DNA of 64,000 nucleotides from CAXMPK01 sp964195405. GTDB taxonomy: Bacteria; Actinomycetota; Acidimicrobiia; Spongiisociales; ZC4RG35. The stretch covers positions 51,337-115,336 of the forward strand of contig CAXMPK010000119.1 in the NCBI GenBank assembly GCA_964195405.1, given 5' to 3'. The number at the start of each line of letters is the position of its first letter. Position 1 is the first letter of the stretch. The notes beneath the pieces are model-generated. The model saw nothing but the letters and a program-made list of their open reading frames with translations. It was not told the DNA's origin and ran no database searches. Shown one piece after another: positions 15,372-23,326 of this stretch. A program made the translations under genes and the position numbers.

Positions 15372-16394
15372 CGCCTGAAGCATCGGGTGCAGTTTGAGCT
15401 CGGTCTCAGCGAATTCACTCGATGCGTCAGATCCGTGGACCAAACCTCCGCCGGCGTAGAGAGTGACTTTTCCTTCCTCAACCAGCCCACAACGAAGAGC
15501 GATGGCGAACTCGCCTTCTCCTGCTGAGTTGAACCAACCCACCGGGCCGGCGTATCGGCCTCTGGGATTGGGTTCGATCTCGCTGATCAGGTCGAGGGCC
15601 TTCTTGGTGGGGGCGCCTGCCACCGACGCAGTGGGGTGGAGTGTCCCAAGAACGTCTAGAACAGTCGAGCCATTTGTGGCTGGTCCCTCGAATCTTGTCG
15701 CGAGGTGCTTTATCTCGCCAAACTCCAGAACCGTGCGTGCCGGGATATCGAGTGCGGTGACGTACTGTGCGAGTCCTTTGCGGACCGAGGATGCGGCGAG
15801 AACGTGTTCGAGGTCCATTTTGGCCGAACCGAGACTCTCGACGTTGGGCGCAGTTCCCGCGAGTACAAGTGATGAGATGACGCCCTCGCGGTGTGAGACG
15901 AGGAGCTCGGGGCTGGCACCCACCAACCCGTCGACAGCAAAAACGTAACAGTCTGGTTGACTCGCCAGTAGGTGGCTGGCAATGGCCGTGGTCGAAGGCG
16001 GATGATCCAACTGGACTTGCACCTGTCGGGTCAAGACCACTTTCTCGACTGCTCCCCGATCAAGGGCTGCCAGGGCAGTGTCCAAGCCTTGTTGCCAGGT
16101 GGCCTTCCCGTCTGATTGGACGGTGGCGTTGGTGATTGTTCGGTAGCTGTCGCCAAGGGTCGGTCCCTCAGTTTCGCTAACCGTTTCGGGCACAATCACG
16201 ACTGAGCCTCCCACCGAAGGGTCAAAGGTGAACGAGGCAAAAGCCATCTCATTTCCAGAATCACGTAGCTCCGTGAGGGCTCGTTGGTATCGGTCGGGCC
16301 CTATGCCAGGGTCGATTCTCAGAAGCGTCCCCTTCCCGACTCGAGTCCGGTTCCGATGCGCCCAGATGAGATTCCGCTCCGTAGTCACTTTCAC
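15357..16394 (-). CDS. menF: Isochorismate synthase (chorismate-binding family)
   Basis: This 345-residue protein is of the chorismate-utilising family. The conserved VEKVVLTRQVQVQL, SPELLVSHREG, LAGTAPN, HLATRFEG, LHPTASVAGAPTKKAL and RGRYAGPVGWF stretches are in order. Isochorismate synthase is the best call because menD and menC lie directly opposite; anthranilate or salicylate synthase would be the alternatives. The start is GTG 16394, overlapping the murI stop (GTGA), so it is translated after murI. It converges on menD with a 15-bp overlap. Confidence 0.9.
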   Translation of the reverse strand: MKVTTERNLIWAHRNRTRVGKGTLLRIDPGIGPDRYQRALTELRDSGNEMAFASFTFDPSVGGSVVIVPETVSETEGPTLGDSYRTITNATVQSDGKATWQQGLDTALAALDRGAVEKVVLTRQVQVQLDHPPSTTAIASHLLASQPDCYVFAVDGLVGASPELLVSHREGVISSLVLAGTAPNVESLGSAKMDLEHVLAASSVRKGLAQYVTALDIPARTVLEFGEIKHLATRFEGPATNGSTVLDVLGTLHPTASVAGAPTKKALDLISEIEPNPRGRYAGPVGWFNSAGEGEFAIALRCGLVEEGKVTLYAGGGLVHGSDASSEFAETELKLHPMLQALGLE

Positions 16395-17158
16395 GTTGGG
16401 AAGGGTAGGGCTGGACGGAGTCTTTCCAATTCTGAGAGCCTGTCGACGAGGTTCTCAAACTCCTCGAGACTCCCCGATGCGACGAATTCCAGTGACCCGT
16501 TGCCTTCCTCACTGGCGACGCGTGACGTTTGGGCGGCTACCGCCGGTGTGGGATCGATGACGCGGATTTCGGGACCAGCCACTGTTGCGATAGTTGGTTT
16601 CAGGAAAGAGAAGTGAGTGCAACCAAGGACAAGAGTGTCGGCACCACCTGCGAGAACCGGCCCAACCACTGCTTGCACCAATTCCACAACGTCGGTTCCA
16701 CCTGTCTCGCCTTTCTCGACTAAGTCGACCCAACCCGGGCAAGCCACGGTCACCACCCGTACATCAGAAGCATGTGCCGACACGACGGTGTCGAACAACT
16801 CACCCTGGAATGTCGCGGCGGTGGCAAAGACACCAATGACCCCAGTGGCACTGGCGATTGCAGCGGGCTTCACTGCAGGTTCCATCCCCACCACGGAGAC
16901 TTTTGGGAACCGGTCACGGAGGCTCTCCAGCGCAGCAGCGGATGCGGTATTGCAAGCGACCACCAGGGTTGTTGCCCCCTTGTCCACAAGCATCTGAGCA
17001 ACGTCTAGCGCCAACCCCTTCACCTCTTCGAGGTTCTTGGTCCCGTAGGGGGCATGAGATCGGTCGGCCACGTAGGTCAAGTCGGCGACGGGCATCAGCC
17101 GCCGAATCTCTGCCAACACCGAGAGACCCCCAACCCCTGAATCGAACACCCCAATCAT
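16391..17158 (-). CDS. murI: Glutamate racemase
   Basis: This 255-residue enzyme makes D-glutamate for peptidoglycan. The N-terminal IGVFDSGVGGLSVLAE, the catalytic cysteine regions VVACNTASAAALE and VLGCTHFSFLKP, and DRSHAPYGTK are present. I place the start at ATG 17158, where the family's N-terminus begins. An upstream ATG at 17200 would add 14 residues (ending WRRYF) with no family similarity. It is first in a two-gene unit with menF and is divergent from the SDR gene. Confidence 0.95.
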   Translation of the reverse strand: MIGVFDSGVGGLSVLAEIRRLMPVADLTYVADRSHAPYGTKNLEEVKGLALDVAQMLVDKGATTLVVACNTASAAALESLRDRFPKVSVVGMEPAVKPAAIASATGVIGVFATAATFQGELFDTVVSAHASDVRVVTVACPGWVDLVEKGETGGTDVVELVQAVVGPVLAGGADTLVLGCTHFSFLKPTIATVAGPEIRVIDPTPAVAAQTSRVASEEGNGSLEFVASGSLEEFENLVDRLSELERLRPALPFPT

Positions 17159-17194
17159 GAAGTAGCGTCGCCATGCGCTCGACGGAGGTTGTAA

Positions 17195-17965
17195 ATGCAA
17201 ATTGTTGGTTCGGTAAGTGTCATCACCGGTGGTGTCTCGGGTCTCGGATTCGGCGTTGCATCCAGGATGGTCGACAACGGCGGCTCTGTCGTGATGCTCG
17301 ACATCAACGAGCAGGGCGGGGAGGAGGCTGTTTCAGAATTGGGGGAGCGATCCCGCTTTATAACCTGCGACGTGTCCAATGCTGACGACGTCACCGCGGC
17401 AGTGACCGGCGCTCGGGACGCGTTTGGATCGATCGACGTGCTGGTCAACGCAGCAGGTGTCGCCCCTGCCCAGCGTGTCGTGTCGCGTGATGGCGTGCTG
17501 TTTGATCTCGATCTCTTCAAGTTCACGGTGGGTGTAAATCTGGTCGGCATGTTCGACGTGATCCGAAATGTTGCCGGTGTGATGGCAAAAAACGACCCAG
17601 GGGAGACCGGTGAGCGGGGTGTGATCGTCAACGTCGCTTCGATTGCTGCTTTCGAGGGACAGGTAGGGCAGGCCGCGTATTCGGCTTCCAAAGGTGGTGT
17701 CGTGGGAATGACACTCCCCATTGCACGTGACCTCGCGGGCATTGGTGTTCGTGTCAATACGATTGCACCTGGAATCATGGACACGCCGCTTCTTGCCGGC
17801 GCTCCCCAGGAGTTGCGCGATTCCTTGGCGAAGATTCACGTCTTTCCACAGCGTCTGGGGACGGCCGAAGACTTTGCCCATCTGGTGCAGGCCATCGTCG
17901 AGAATCCGATGATCAATGGCGAGGTGGTCCGACTCGATGCGGCAGCGCGTATGCCCCCAAGATGA
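17195..17965 (+). CDS. Short-chain dehydrogenase (3-hydroxyacyl-CoA dehydrogenase type 2-like)
   Basis: This 256-residue Rossmann-fold oxidoreductase has the cofactor motif TGGVSGLGFG, LVNAAGVAPAQR and the catalytic YSASK. The VSRDGVLFDLDLFKFTVGVNLVG insert, the NVASIAAFEGQVGQAAYSASKGG block and the ending GEVVRLDAAARMPPR are very like the HSD17B10 / 3-hydroxy-2-methylbutyryl-CoA dehydrogenase group. It therefore likely oxidises short or branched 3-hydroxyacyl-CoAs. The ATG at 17195 has GGAGG 7 nt upstream. It converges with the acetyl-CoA-synthetase-like gene. Confidence 0.88.
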   Translation: MQIVGSVSVITGGVSGLGFGVASRMVDNGGSVVMLDINEQGGEEAVSELGERSRFITCDVSNADDVTAAVTGARDAFGSIDVLVNAAGVAPAQRVVSRDGVLFDLDLFKFTVGVNLVGMFDVIRNVAGVMAKNDPGETGERGVIVNVASIAAFEGQVGQAAYSASKGGVVGMTLPIARDLAGIGVRVNTIAPGIMDTPLLAGAPQELRDSLAKIHVFPQRLGTAEDFAHLVQAIVENPMINGEVVRLDAAARMPPR

Positions 17966-17973
17966 GAGACCAA

Positions 17974-17989
17974 AGTGGTCCGTCACTAG
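17974..17989. repeat. Intergenic palindromic element, copy A
   Basis: AGTGGTCCGTCACTAG lies between two convergent genes. AGTG and CACT can pair around GTCCGT. On the minus strand the stop codon TAG of the synthetase gene is part of it. Related copies occur at 33556, 42081 and 54137. Confidence 0.45.
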
Positions 17990-19920
17990 AGCTCACTTAG
18001 CCCCGCCAGACTCTCGGGATTCTCCAAACTCGTCAGGTCTCCTGGATCCTGGCCCAAGGCAACAGCCTTCACTACCCGTCTCATGATCTTCTGTGACCGT
18101 GTTCTCGGCAGATCCTTCACCCACTCGACATTTCTCGGTCGAAAAGCCTTGCCCAAACTGACGTCGACGTGGGTTGTGACACGGCCGGTCAACTCGTCAT
18201 CGGGGACAACTCCTGGCGCGGGCACCAAGAAGAGAGCTATCGCTTCGCCCTTGACTTCGTCGGGAACCCCGATCGCCGCGGCCATCATCACCTCGTCAAG
18301 TGCCACCGCGACTGACTCCACTTCGGCAGGCCCGATCCGCTTGCCAGCGATGTTCAAGGTGTCGTCGGAGCGTCCATGGAGATACCAGAACCCGGCTTCG
18401 TCGACCGACGCCCAGTCGCCATGTACCCAGGTGTCATCAAACCGCGACCAATAGGTGGCGACATATCGCTCCGGTTCACCCCAGAAACCACGGGTCATGC
18501 CCGGCCATGATCCCCGAATCACCAACTCGCCGACCTCGCCGCGCAAGGGATGGCCATCGTCGTCGTAGACATCGGCATCCATGCCCAGGGCCGGCATGCC
18601 CAAGGCGGTCGGCTTGATTCCCTGGATGATGTTGGCGGAAAGGATGCAGGCTCCGATTTCGGTGCCTCCGGCGATGTTGATGATTGGAATTCGCTCTTCG
18701 CCCACCTCGCGAAACAACCACCACCAGGGATCAGGATTCCAGGGTTCGCCGGTGGATCCGAAGATCCTCATCTTTGACAGATCGTGTTTACGCGCCTCGC
18801 CGGCCCCGTGAGGTTGTAGCGCCCTGACGAGGGTGGGGGAGAGACCAAGAATCGTTAGCTGGAGTTCGGAGGCGACTTGCCATATGCGGTCTGGTCCCGG
18901 GTAGTTGGGCGCACCGTCGTAGGTGGCTATGGCTGCGCCGTTGGCGAGCCCGGCCATGACCATCCACGGACCCATGATCCAACCCATGTCAGTGGCCCAC
19001 ATCAGCACGTCATCGCGGTTTACGTCGAGTTGAAAGGCGCCCTCCTCGGCCAGCTTCACCGTGAGGCCCGCCTGCACATGGACCGCCCCTTTGGGGCGAC
19101 CGGTTGTGCCGCTGGTGTAGGCGATCAACATCGGGTCTTCCGAATAGGTTGTTGCCGCCTCGAGCGGTTCCGACTGCGGGACGAGTTGATGCCACCAATG
19201 ATCTCGTCCGGGAGTCATCGGAGATCGGTCCCGGCTGAGATAGTCGACCACGAGTACGGCATCGAGACCCCCTGCGAACTCGATGGCAGCGTCGGCCACT
19301 TCCTTCATCTCGATCACATTCCCGCGTCGGGTGAATCCGTTGGCACAGATAATCACCCGCGGTTTGGGGTTCTCGAGTCGCGCAGCCACTGCCTCTGCCC
19401 CGTAACCGGAGAACACCGGAATGAAGATCGCGCCCAAACGGGCGACAGCGAGCAGAGAAACCACCGCCTCCTCCGACATCGGGAGATAAACGGCCACGGC
19501 GTCTCCTTTGGTGACACCCAAAGTTCGCAAGGCCGCGGCGAGACGACCGATTCGGTCCTTGAGCTCACCAAAAGTCAGTTCTCGTGTTTGACCAGTCTCT
19601 TTCTGGGATCGGACGGCCAAACGACTGGGATCGTCATCGGCCCATCTGTCGACACATGCCTTGGACATGTTGAATTCCGCACCGTTGAACCAGGTCGACC
19701 ACGCATGACCACGCGAGGTGTCTTGGACGTTGGTCCACGGAGTGTCGAACGGCAGGCCAATGTGGTCGATGGCGGCGGGCCAGAACCATTCCGGCTCTTG
19801 GGCAGACCTGGTTACGAGTTCTCCGTAGCTTTCGATGTCGTGAGCGGCCATGAACCGAGCGGTGTGGGTCGACTTGGCGTGATCGCCGTCGGGTGACCAA
19901 GCGACTTCGAATCTTTCCAT
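17986..19920 (-). CDS. Acetyl-CoA-synthetase-like AMP-forming acyl-CoA ligase
   Basis: This 644-residue ligase has an N-terminal ACAS_N-like segment (FWPAAIDHIGL ... FNMSKACVDRW), an AMP-binding core with LIAYTSGTTGRPKGAVHVQ, GWIMGPWMVM, the adenylate motif STGEPWNPDPWWW and a C-terminal hinge GRSDDTLNIAGKRIGPAEVES. The lysine near the end (RTRSQKIMRRV) matches the acetylation-controlled catalytic lysine of Acs. Length is close to Acs (about 650). The substrate may be acetate, propionate or another short acid. A TAACCT lies 10 nt before the ATG at 19920, so it may have a 2-4 nt leader. Confidence 0.88.
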   Translation of the reverse strand: MERFEVAWSPDGDHAKSTHTARFMAAHDIESYGELVTRSAQEPEWFWPAAIDHIGLPFDTPWTNVQDTSRGHAWSTWFNGAEFNMSKACVDRWADDDPSRLAVRSQKETGQTRELTFGELKDRIGRLAAALRTLGVTKGDAVAVYLPMSEEAVVSLLAVARLGAIFIPVFSGYGAEAVAARLENPKPRVIICANGFTRRGNVIEMKEVADAAIEFAGGLDAVLVVDYLSRDRSPMTPGRDHWWHQLVPQSEPLEAATTYSEDPMLIAYTSGTTGRPKGAVHVQAGLTVKLAEEGAFQLDVNRDDVLMWATDMGWIMGPWMVMAGLANGAAIATYDGAPNYPGPDRIWQVASELQLTILGLSPTLVRALQPHGAGEARKHDLSKMRIFGSTGEPWNPDPWWWLFREVGEERIPIINIAGGTEIGACILSANIIQGIKPTALGMPALGMDADVYDDDGHPLRGEVGELVIRGSWPGMTRGFWGEPERYVATYWSRFDDTWVHGDWASVDEAGFWYLHGRSDDTLNIAGKRIGPAEVESVAVALDEVMMAAAIGVPDEVKGEAIALFLVPAPGVVPDDELTGRVTTHVDVSLGKAFRPRNVEWVKDLPRTRSQKIMRRVVKAVALGQDPGDLTSLENPESLAGLSEL

Positions 19921-19969
19921 ATGTTGAACCAGGTTATCGGATATCCCCCAAACTCAGGTCGGTCGTTTC

Positions 19970-19981
19970 TACGCTCAAGGC
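19970..19981 (+). promoter_or_regulatory. Putative leaderless promoter -10 of the AI-2E-family gene
   Basis: TACGCT at 19970-19975 lies 6 nt before the ATG at 19982, and no Shine-Dalgarno is present. Confidence 0.4.
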
Positions 19982-21085
19982 ATGTCTGTGTCTACACAAA
20001 CGGACCAAGATCGATTGGTCATGCGTCGCGCCGTCATGGGAGCCATCGCTCTCCTCGGTGTTGCCACAGTCGTCTGGTTGGCGTGGACGCTGCGGGACCT
20101 TCTATTCATGGTGTTCGTTTCTGTGTTTGTTGCGGTGGCGTTTGTCCCGCCAGTGCATTTCCTGGCGAAACGCGGATTGAAACGAGGTTTGGCAACGGGG
20201 GCGATCTTCCTTTCCGCGCTGCTTCTCGCAGTTGGATTCGTCTGGGCGCTGGCACCATTGTTCATACAACAAATTCAGCAATTGACCGACGCCATCCCCG
20301 AAATGGTCTTGACACTGTTCACCTGGTTGGACACCACCTTTGATCTCGATCTCACCAATTTTGACGCCGAAAATGTCGGCGCAGATTTGGCCGGTTACCT
20401 GCAAACGATCGGCGGCACGTTGATTGGCGGCGTCGTCAGCATCGCCGCCACGGTCGGAGGGTTACTGATCTTTTCCACAACGGTTGCTCTCTTTTCGTTC
20501 TACATGGTCGCTGAGCTACCCCAAATGCAGAAAACTGTCTTGTCAGCAATGCCACCAGATCAGCAGCGAAAAGCCCTCCACATCTGGGACATCGCTGTCG
20601 AGAACATGGGGGGCTATATCTACTCGCGTCTCGTACTGGCAGTCCTGAGCGCCACGTTGACGACGATCGTCCTTCAAATCCTGGGGGTGCCCTTCGCATT
20701 GTCACTTGGGATATGGGTTGGTGTCCTCAGTCAGTTCATCCCGGTGGTAGGGACCTATCTCGCCGCGATCCTGCCGGCCATCGTTGCCCTGACATTCAAC
20801 GACGTGACCACGGCGGTGATCGTGGTCGTCTATTTCACTGCCTATCAGCAGGTGGAGAATTATGTCTTCTCGCCTCGCATAACCAAGCGAACGATGGAGA
20901 TTCACCCCGCAGTTTCTATTGCGGCGATCATCGGTGGCGCGGCCCTGATGGGAGGGATTGGTGTCATCTTGGCCCTTCCGATGACCGGGATCATCCAGGC
21001 AATCATCTCGGAGTCGAGGAAGCGTCACAAAACGATTCTCGACGAACCGGAGACGGCGGACGAGACTTCACGCGATGGAATCTGA
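19982..21085 (+). CDS. AI-2E family (UPF0118/PerM-like) membrane protein
   Basis: This 367-residue polytopic membrane protein has two N-terminal hydrophobic helices (GAIALLGVATVVWLAW, FMVFVSVFVAVAFVPPVHFL), an extracytoplasmic middle region, and the family's C-terminal block (VGVLSQFIPVVGTYLAAILP, QVENYVFSPRI and IGGAALMGGIGVILALP). The group includes AI-2 exporters and Na+/H+ antiporters, so the substrate is unknown. It is divergent from the acyl-CoA ligase with 61 bp between starts. The C-terminus is charged and cytoplasmic. Confidence 0.92.
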   Translation: MSVSTQTDQDRLVMRRAVMGAIALLGVATVVWLAWTLRDLLFMVFVSVFVAVAFVPPVHFLAKRGLKRGLATGAIFLSALLLAVGFVWALAPLFIQQIQQLTDAIPEMVLTLFTWLDTTFDLDLTNFDAENVGADLAGYLQTIGGTLIGGVVSIAATVGGLLIFSTTVALFSFYMVAELPQMQKTVLSAMPPDQQRKALHIWDIAVENMGGYIYSRLVLAVLSATLTTIVLQILGVPFALSLGIWVGVLSQFIPVVGTYLAAILPAIVALTFNDVTTAVIVVVYFTAYQQVENYVFSPRITKRTMEIHPAVSIAAIIGGAALMGGIGVILALPMTGIIQAIISESRKRHKTILDEPETADETSRDGI

Positions 21086-21160
21086 GGCCCGCATAGCAAC
21101 AGGGCCTTGCTTACCTTGTCGCTTCGATCTTATGGAATGGCTCTAGCTGGAGGAACAAGA

Positions 21161-23314
21161 GTGACCACGACAAAGCCCTCTGGGCTCAGGTTGTTTGCAC
21201 TCCTCGCGGTTTTCGCACTTGTTGCGGTGACCTGCGCCGACGCCGATCCAACGAGCACAACCCAACCGGTTGCCGACACTTCCACAACCGTCGAAACCGA
21301 TGGCGGAGAGGGCGCAGATGGGATTGAAACCGATGTTGGCGGCGTCTTCAGAATCGGTCTCATCTCCAACATCACCACCGATAACTGGTTTGCGGCGCTT
21401 GATGAGTTCAATTCGACCTACAACCAGGCGTTTCTTGGTAGTGGAAAAATGGCGATGTTCACACTGACCCATCCCGGATTCGTATACGTGCCCGAGTTGG
21501 CGGCGACATCCGAACCCGTGAGGGCTGTTCAGGAAGGTGATATCTGGGTTGTGGAACAGCCGATACGCTCTGACGTGATCTGGTCGGATGGCACCGCGGT
21601 CAGCGCACGTGACCTTGCGTTCTATTTCGACGTGCAGCGTGAGTTCGAGCTTGGGGGCAACCATGTTTCCAGTTTTGTCTCGTCAGTTGTCCGTGTGACT
21701 GCCCCAGCGGACGATCTGGTCCGCATCGAATTCGACACAAAGCCCGGTCTTGCTGCGTGGCAGCATGGTGTCGGGCTCACCAGTTTCGTACCGGCGCACT
21801 TCTGGCAGACCCATGTCGAAGAGGCGCGCACGGTCGCTGCTGAGTTGGCGGCAACGATCACCGATCAGGAGGCCACGGCTGCTCTTGTTGATGTTTCGCT
21901 TGCTGACGAGGACCCTGGGAACGATCTGGCGCCAGAGGACATCACGCAGCAAATACTCGACTCATATGTCGCCGACCTTGGTGCTGATGAGAGCCGAGAT
22001 GTTCTCTACCGAGTATCTGCTCCCATGGAGCCGTCGTCCGGTCCACAGATCTTCGATCGGTGGGAGCCTGGAGTCGTCGGGGTCACGATTTCGAATCCTG
22101 GCTATTTCAACAAGGGAACCGAGCACACTCTGTACTCGGACGGCTCAGCCCGCATAGTCAACGCGGCTCGCGGTGAAGACAATCTTTACGGTGGTTCCGG
22201 TGAAGGCGATGTGGTGTCCAGCTATGTCGAGGGCCCTCTTGTATCGGAGATCCATTGGATCGAACACGACACCAAAGATGCTGCCTACAACCAGTTGGTC
22301 GCAGGAGAGGTCGATTTCGTCTACGACCCGACCGGTCTTTCCAGCGGGCTGCGCGATCAGCTGGCGGCGCAGCCCGACCTGACATTCTCGGTGAATCAAA
22401 CTGAGCGTTTCCGGTACATGGCGTTCAACATGCGCAAAGCGCCAATGTCCGACCTGGCCTTTCGTCAGGCCGTGGCAACTATCGTCAACAAGGAGGTGGT
22501 TGCTGAGACCGTTCTCGCCAACGCTGTATCTCCCGCCTACACCATCATCCACCCTGGTTTGACCTCGTTCTACAACGCCGACGCCCCCAGAGCGGGATGG
22601 GCCGATGGGGTTCCGATGAGTGAAGCCGACCGCTTTCTATCAGCCGTCGCCACTCTCCAGGATGCCGGCTACACATGGGATGTTGAGCCGGTAATCGATC
22701 CGGGCGACCCGGACCCGGTTGCCACGGCAGGTGCGGGGCTGACGATGCCCAACGGAGTGAAGGTTCCGGAGCTCACCATCCTTGCTCCCGCGTTGGGCTA
22801 CGACCCGTACCGTGCCACCTTTTCGGTTTGGATCGAAGCGTGGCTGAACGACCTCGGTATTCCTGCATCTGCGGAGCCCACCGATTTCGAAACCATTGTC
22901 TCGGCAGTGTTCCCACCTCAGACCGAGGAGACTGCCCAGGATTGGGACTTGTACGTGCTTGGGTGGACTGGAGGCGAAACTTCGCTCAGGGGGACCTTGC
23001 AGGTGGCATTCTTCCACTCTCGTGAAGACACAGTGAGTGGGGGAGGTTTCAACACGCCCGGCTACGCGAGTGAGCGTTTCGATGCCGCAGCCGACGCTTT
23101 CGAATCCGCTACCGATATCGAGACCGCAGCGCGGTTCACCAGGGAGATGGATCTGATATTGGCGGAGGAGTTGCCATACGTCGTGCTCTTTCGGACTCAG
23201 ATCATTGAGGCCTACAGCACGAGGGTTCGGTTTCCGACTGAAGTAATCATGAGCGGTCACTCTGGTTTTCCGAACGTATGGCCCAGCGCTGTGGTGATTG
23301 ACGAAGAATCGTAG
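21161..23314 (+). CDS. ABC substrate-binding protein, family 5 (peptide/nickel type), lipoprotein
   Basis: This is a 717-residue secreted solute-binding protein. I place the start at GTG 21161, which has GGAGG about 7 nt upstream and gives a proper signal peptide (LRLFALLAVFALVAVTC). A longer reading from 21107 lacks support. A Thr/Asp-rich linker follows the presumed lipid-anchored Cys, then GVFRIGL opens the fold. The family landmark DVIWSDGTAVSARDLAFYFD, the FRYMAFNMRKAPMSDLAFRQA stretch and a C-terminal AEELPYVVLFRTQ are in the normal order. It is longer than usual (about 500-600). No permease or ATPase gene is adjacent, so its transporter must be elsewhere. Confidence 0.88.
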   Translation: MTTTKPSGLRLFALLAVFALVAVTCADADPTSTTQPVADTSTTVETDGGEGADGIETDVGGVFRIGLISNITTDNWFAALDEFNSTYNQAFLGSGKMAMFTLTHPGFVYVPELAATSEPVRAVQEGDIWVVEQPIRSDVIWSDGTAVSARDLAFYFDVQREFELGGNHVSSFVSSVVRVTAPADDLVRIEFDTKPGLAAWQHGVGLTSFVPAHFWQTHVEEARTVAAELAATITDQEATAALVDVSLADEDPGNDLAPEDITQQILDSYVADLGADESRDVLYRVSAPMEPSSGPQIFDRWEPGVVGVTISNPGYFNKGTEHTLYSDGSARIVNAARGEDNLYGGSGEGDVVSSYVEGPLVSEIHWIEHDTKDAAYNQLVAGEVDFVYDPTGLSSGLRDQLAAQPDLTFSVNQTERFRYMAFNMRKAPMSDLAFRQAVATIVNKEVVAETVLANAVSPAYTIIHPGLTSFYNADAPRAGWADGVPMSEADRFLSAVATLQDAGYTWDVEPVIDPGDPDPVATAGAGLTMPNGVKVPELTILAPALGYDPYRATFSVWIEAWLNDLGIPASAEPTDFETIVSAVFPPQTEETAQDWDLYVLGWTGGETSLRGTLQVAFFHSREDTVSGGGFNTPGYASERFDAAADAFESATDIETAARFTREMDLILAEELPYVVLFRTQIIEAYSTRVRFPTEVIMSGHSGFPNVWPSAVVIDEES

Positions 23315-23326
23315 GGGCGCATGCTG

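Noticed and set aside
18877..19896. Plus-strand frame of 339 codons inside the acetyl-CoA-synthetase-like gene
   Set aside because: It is fully antisense to conserved ligase motifs. The translated sequence is rich in His, Arg and Gly with no fold-like pattern.
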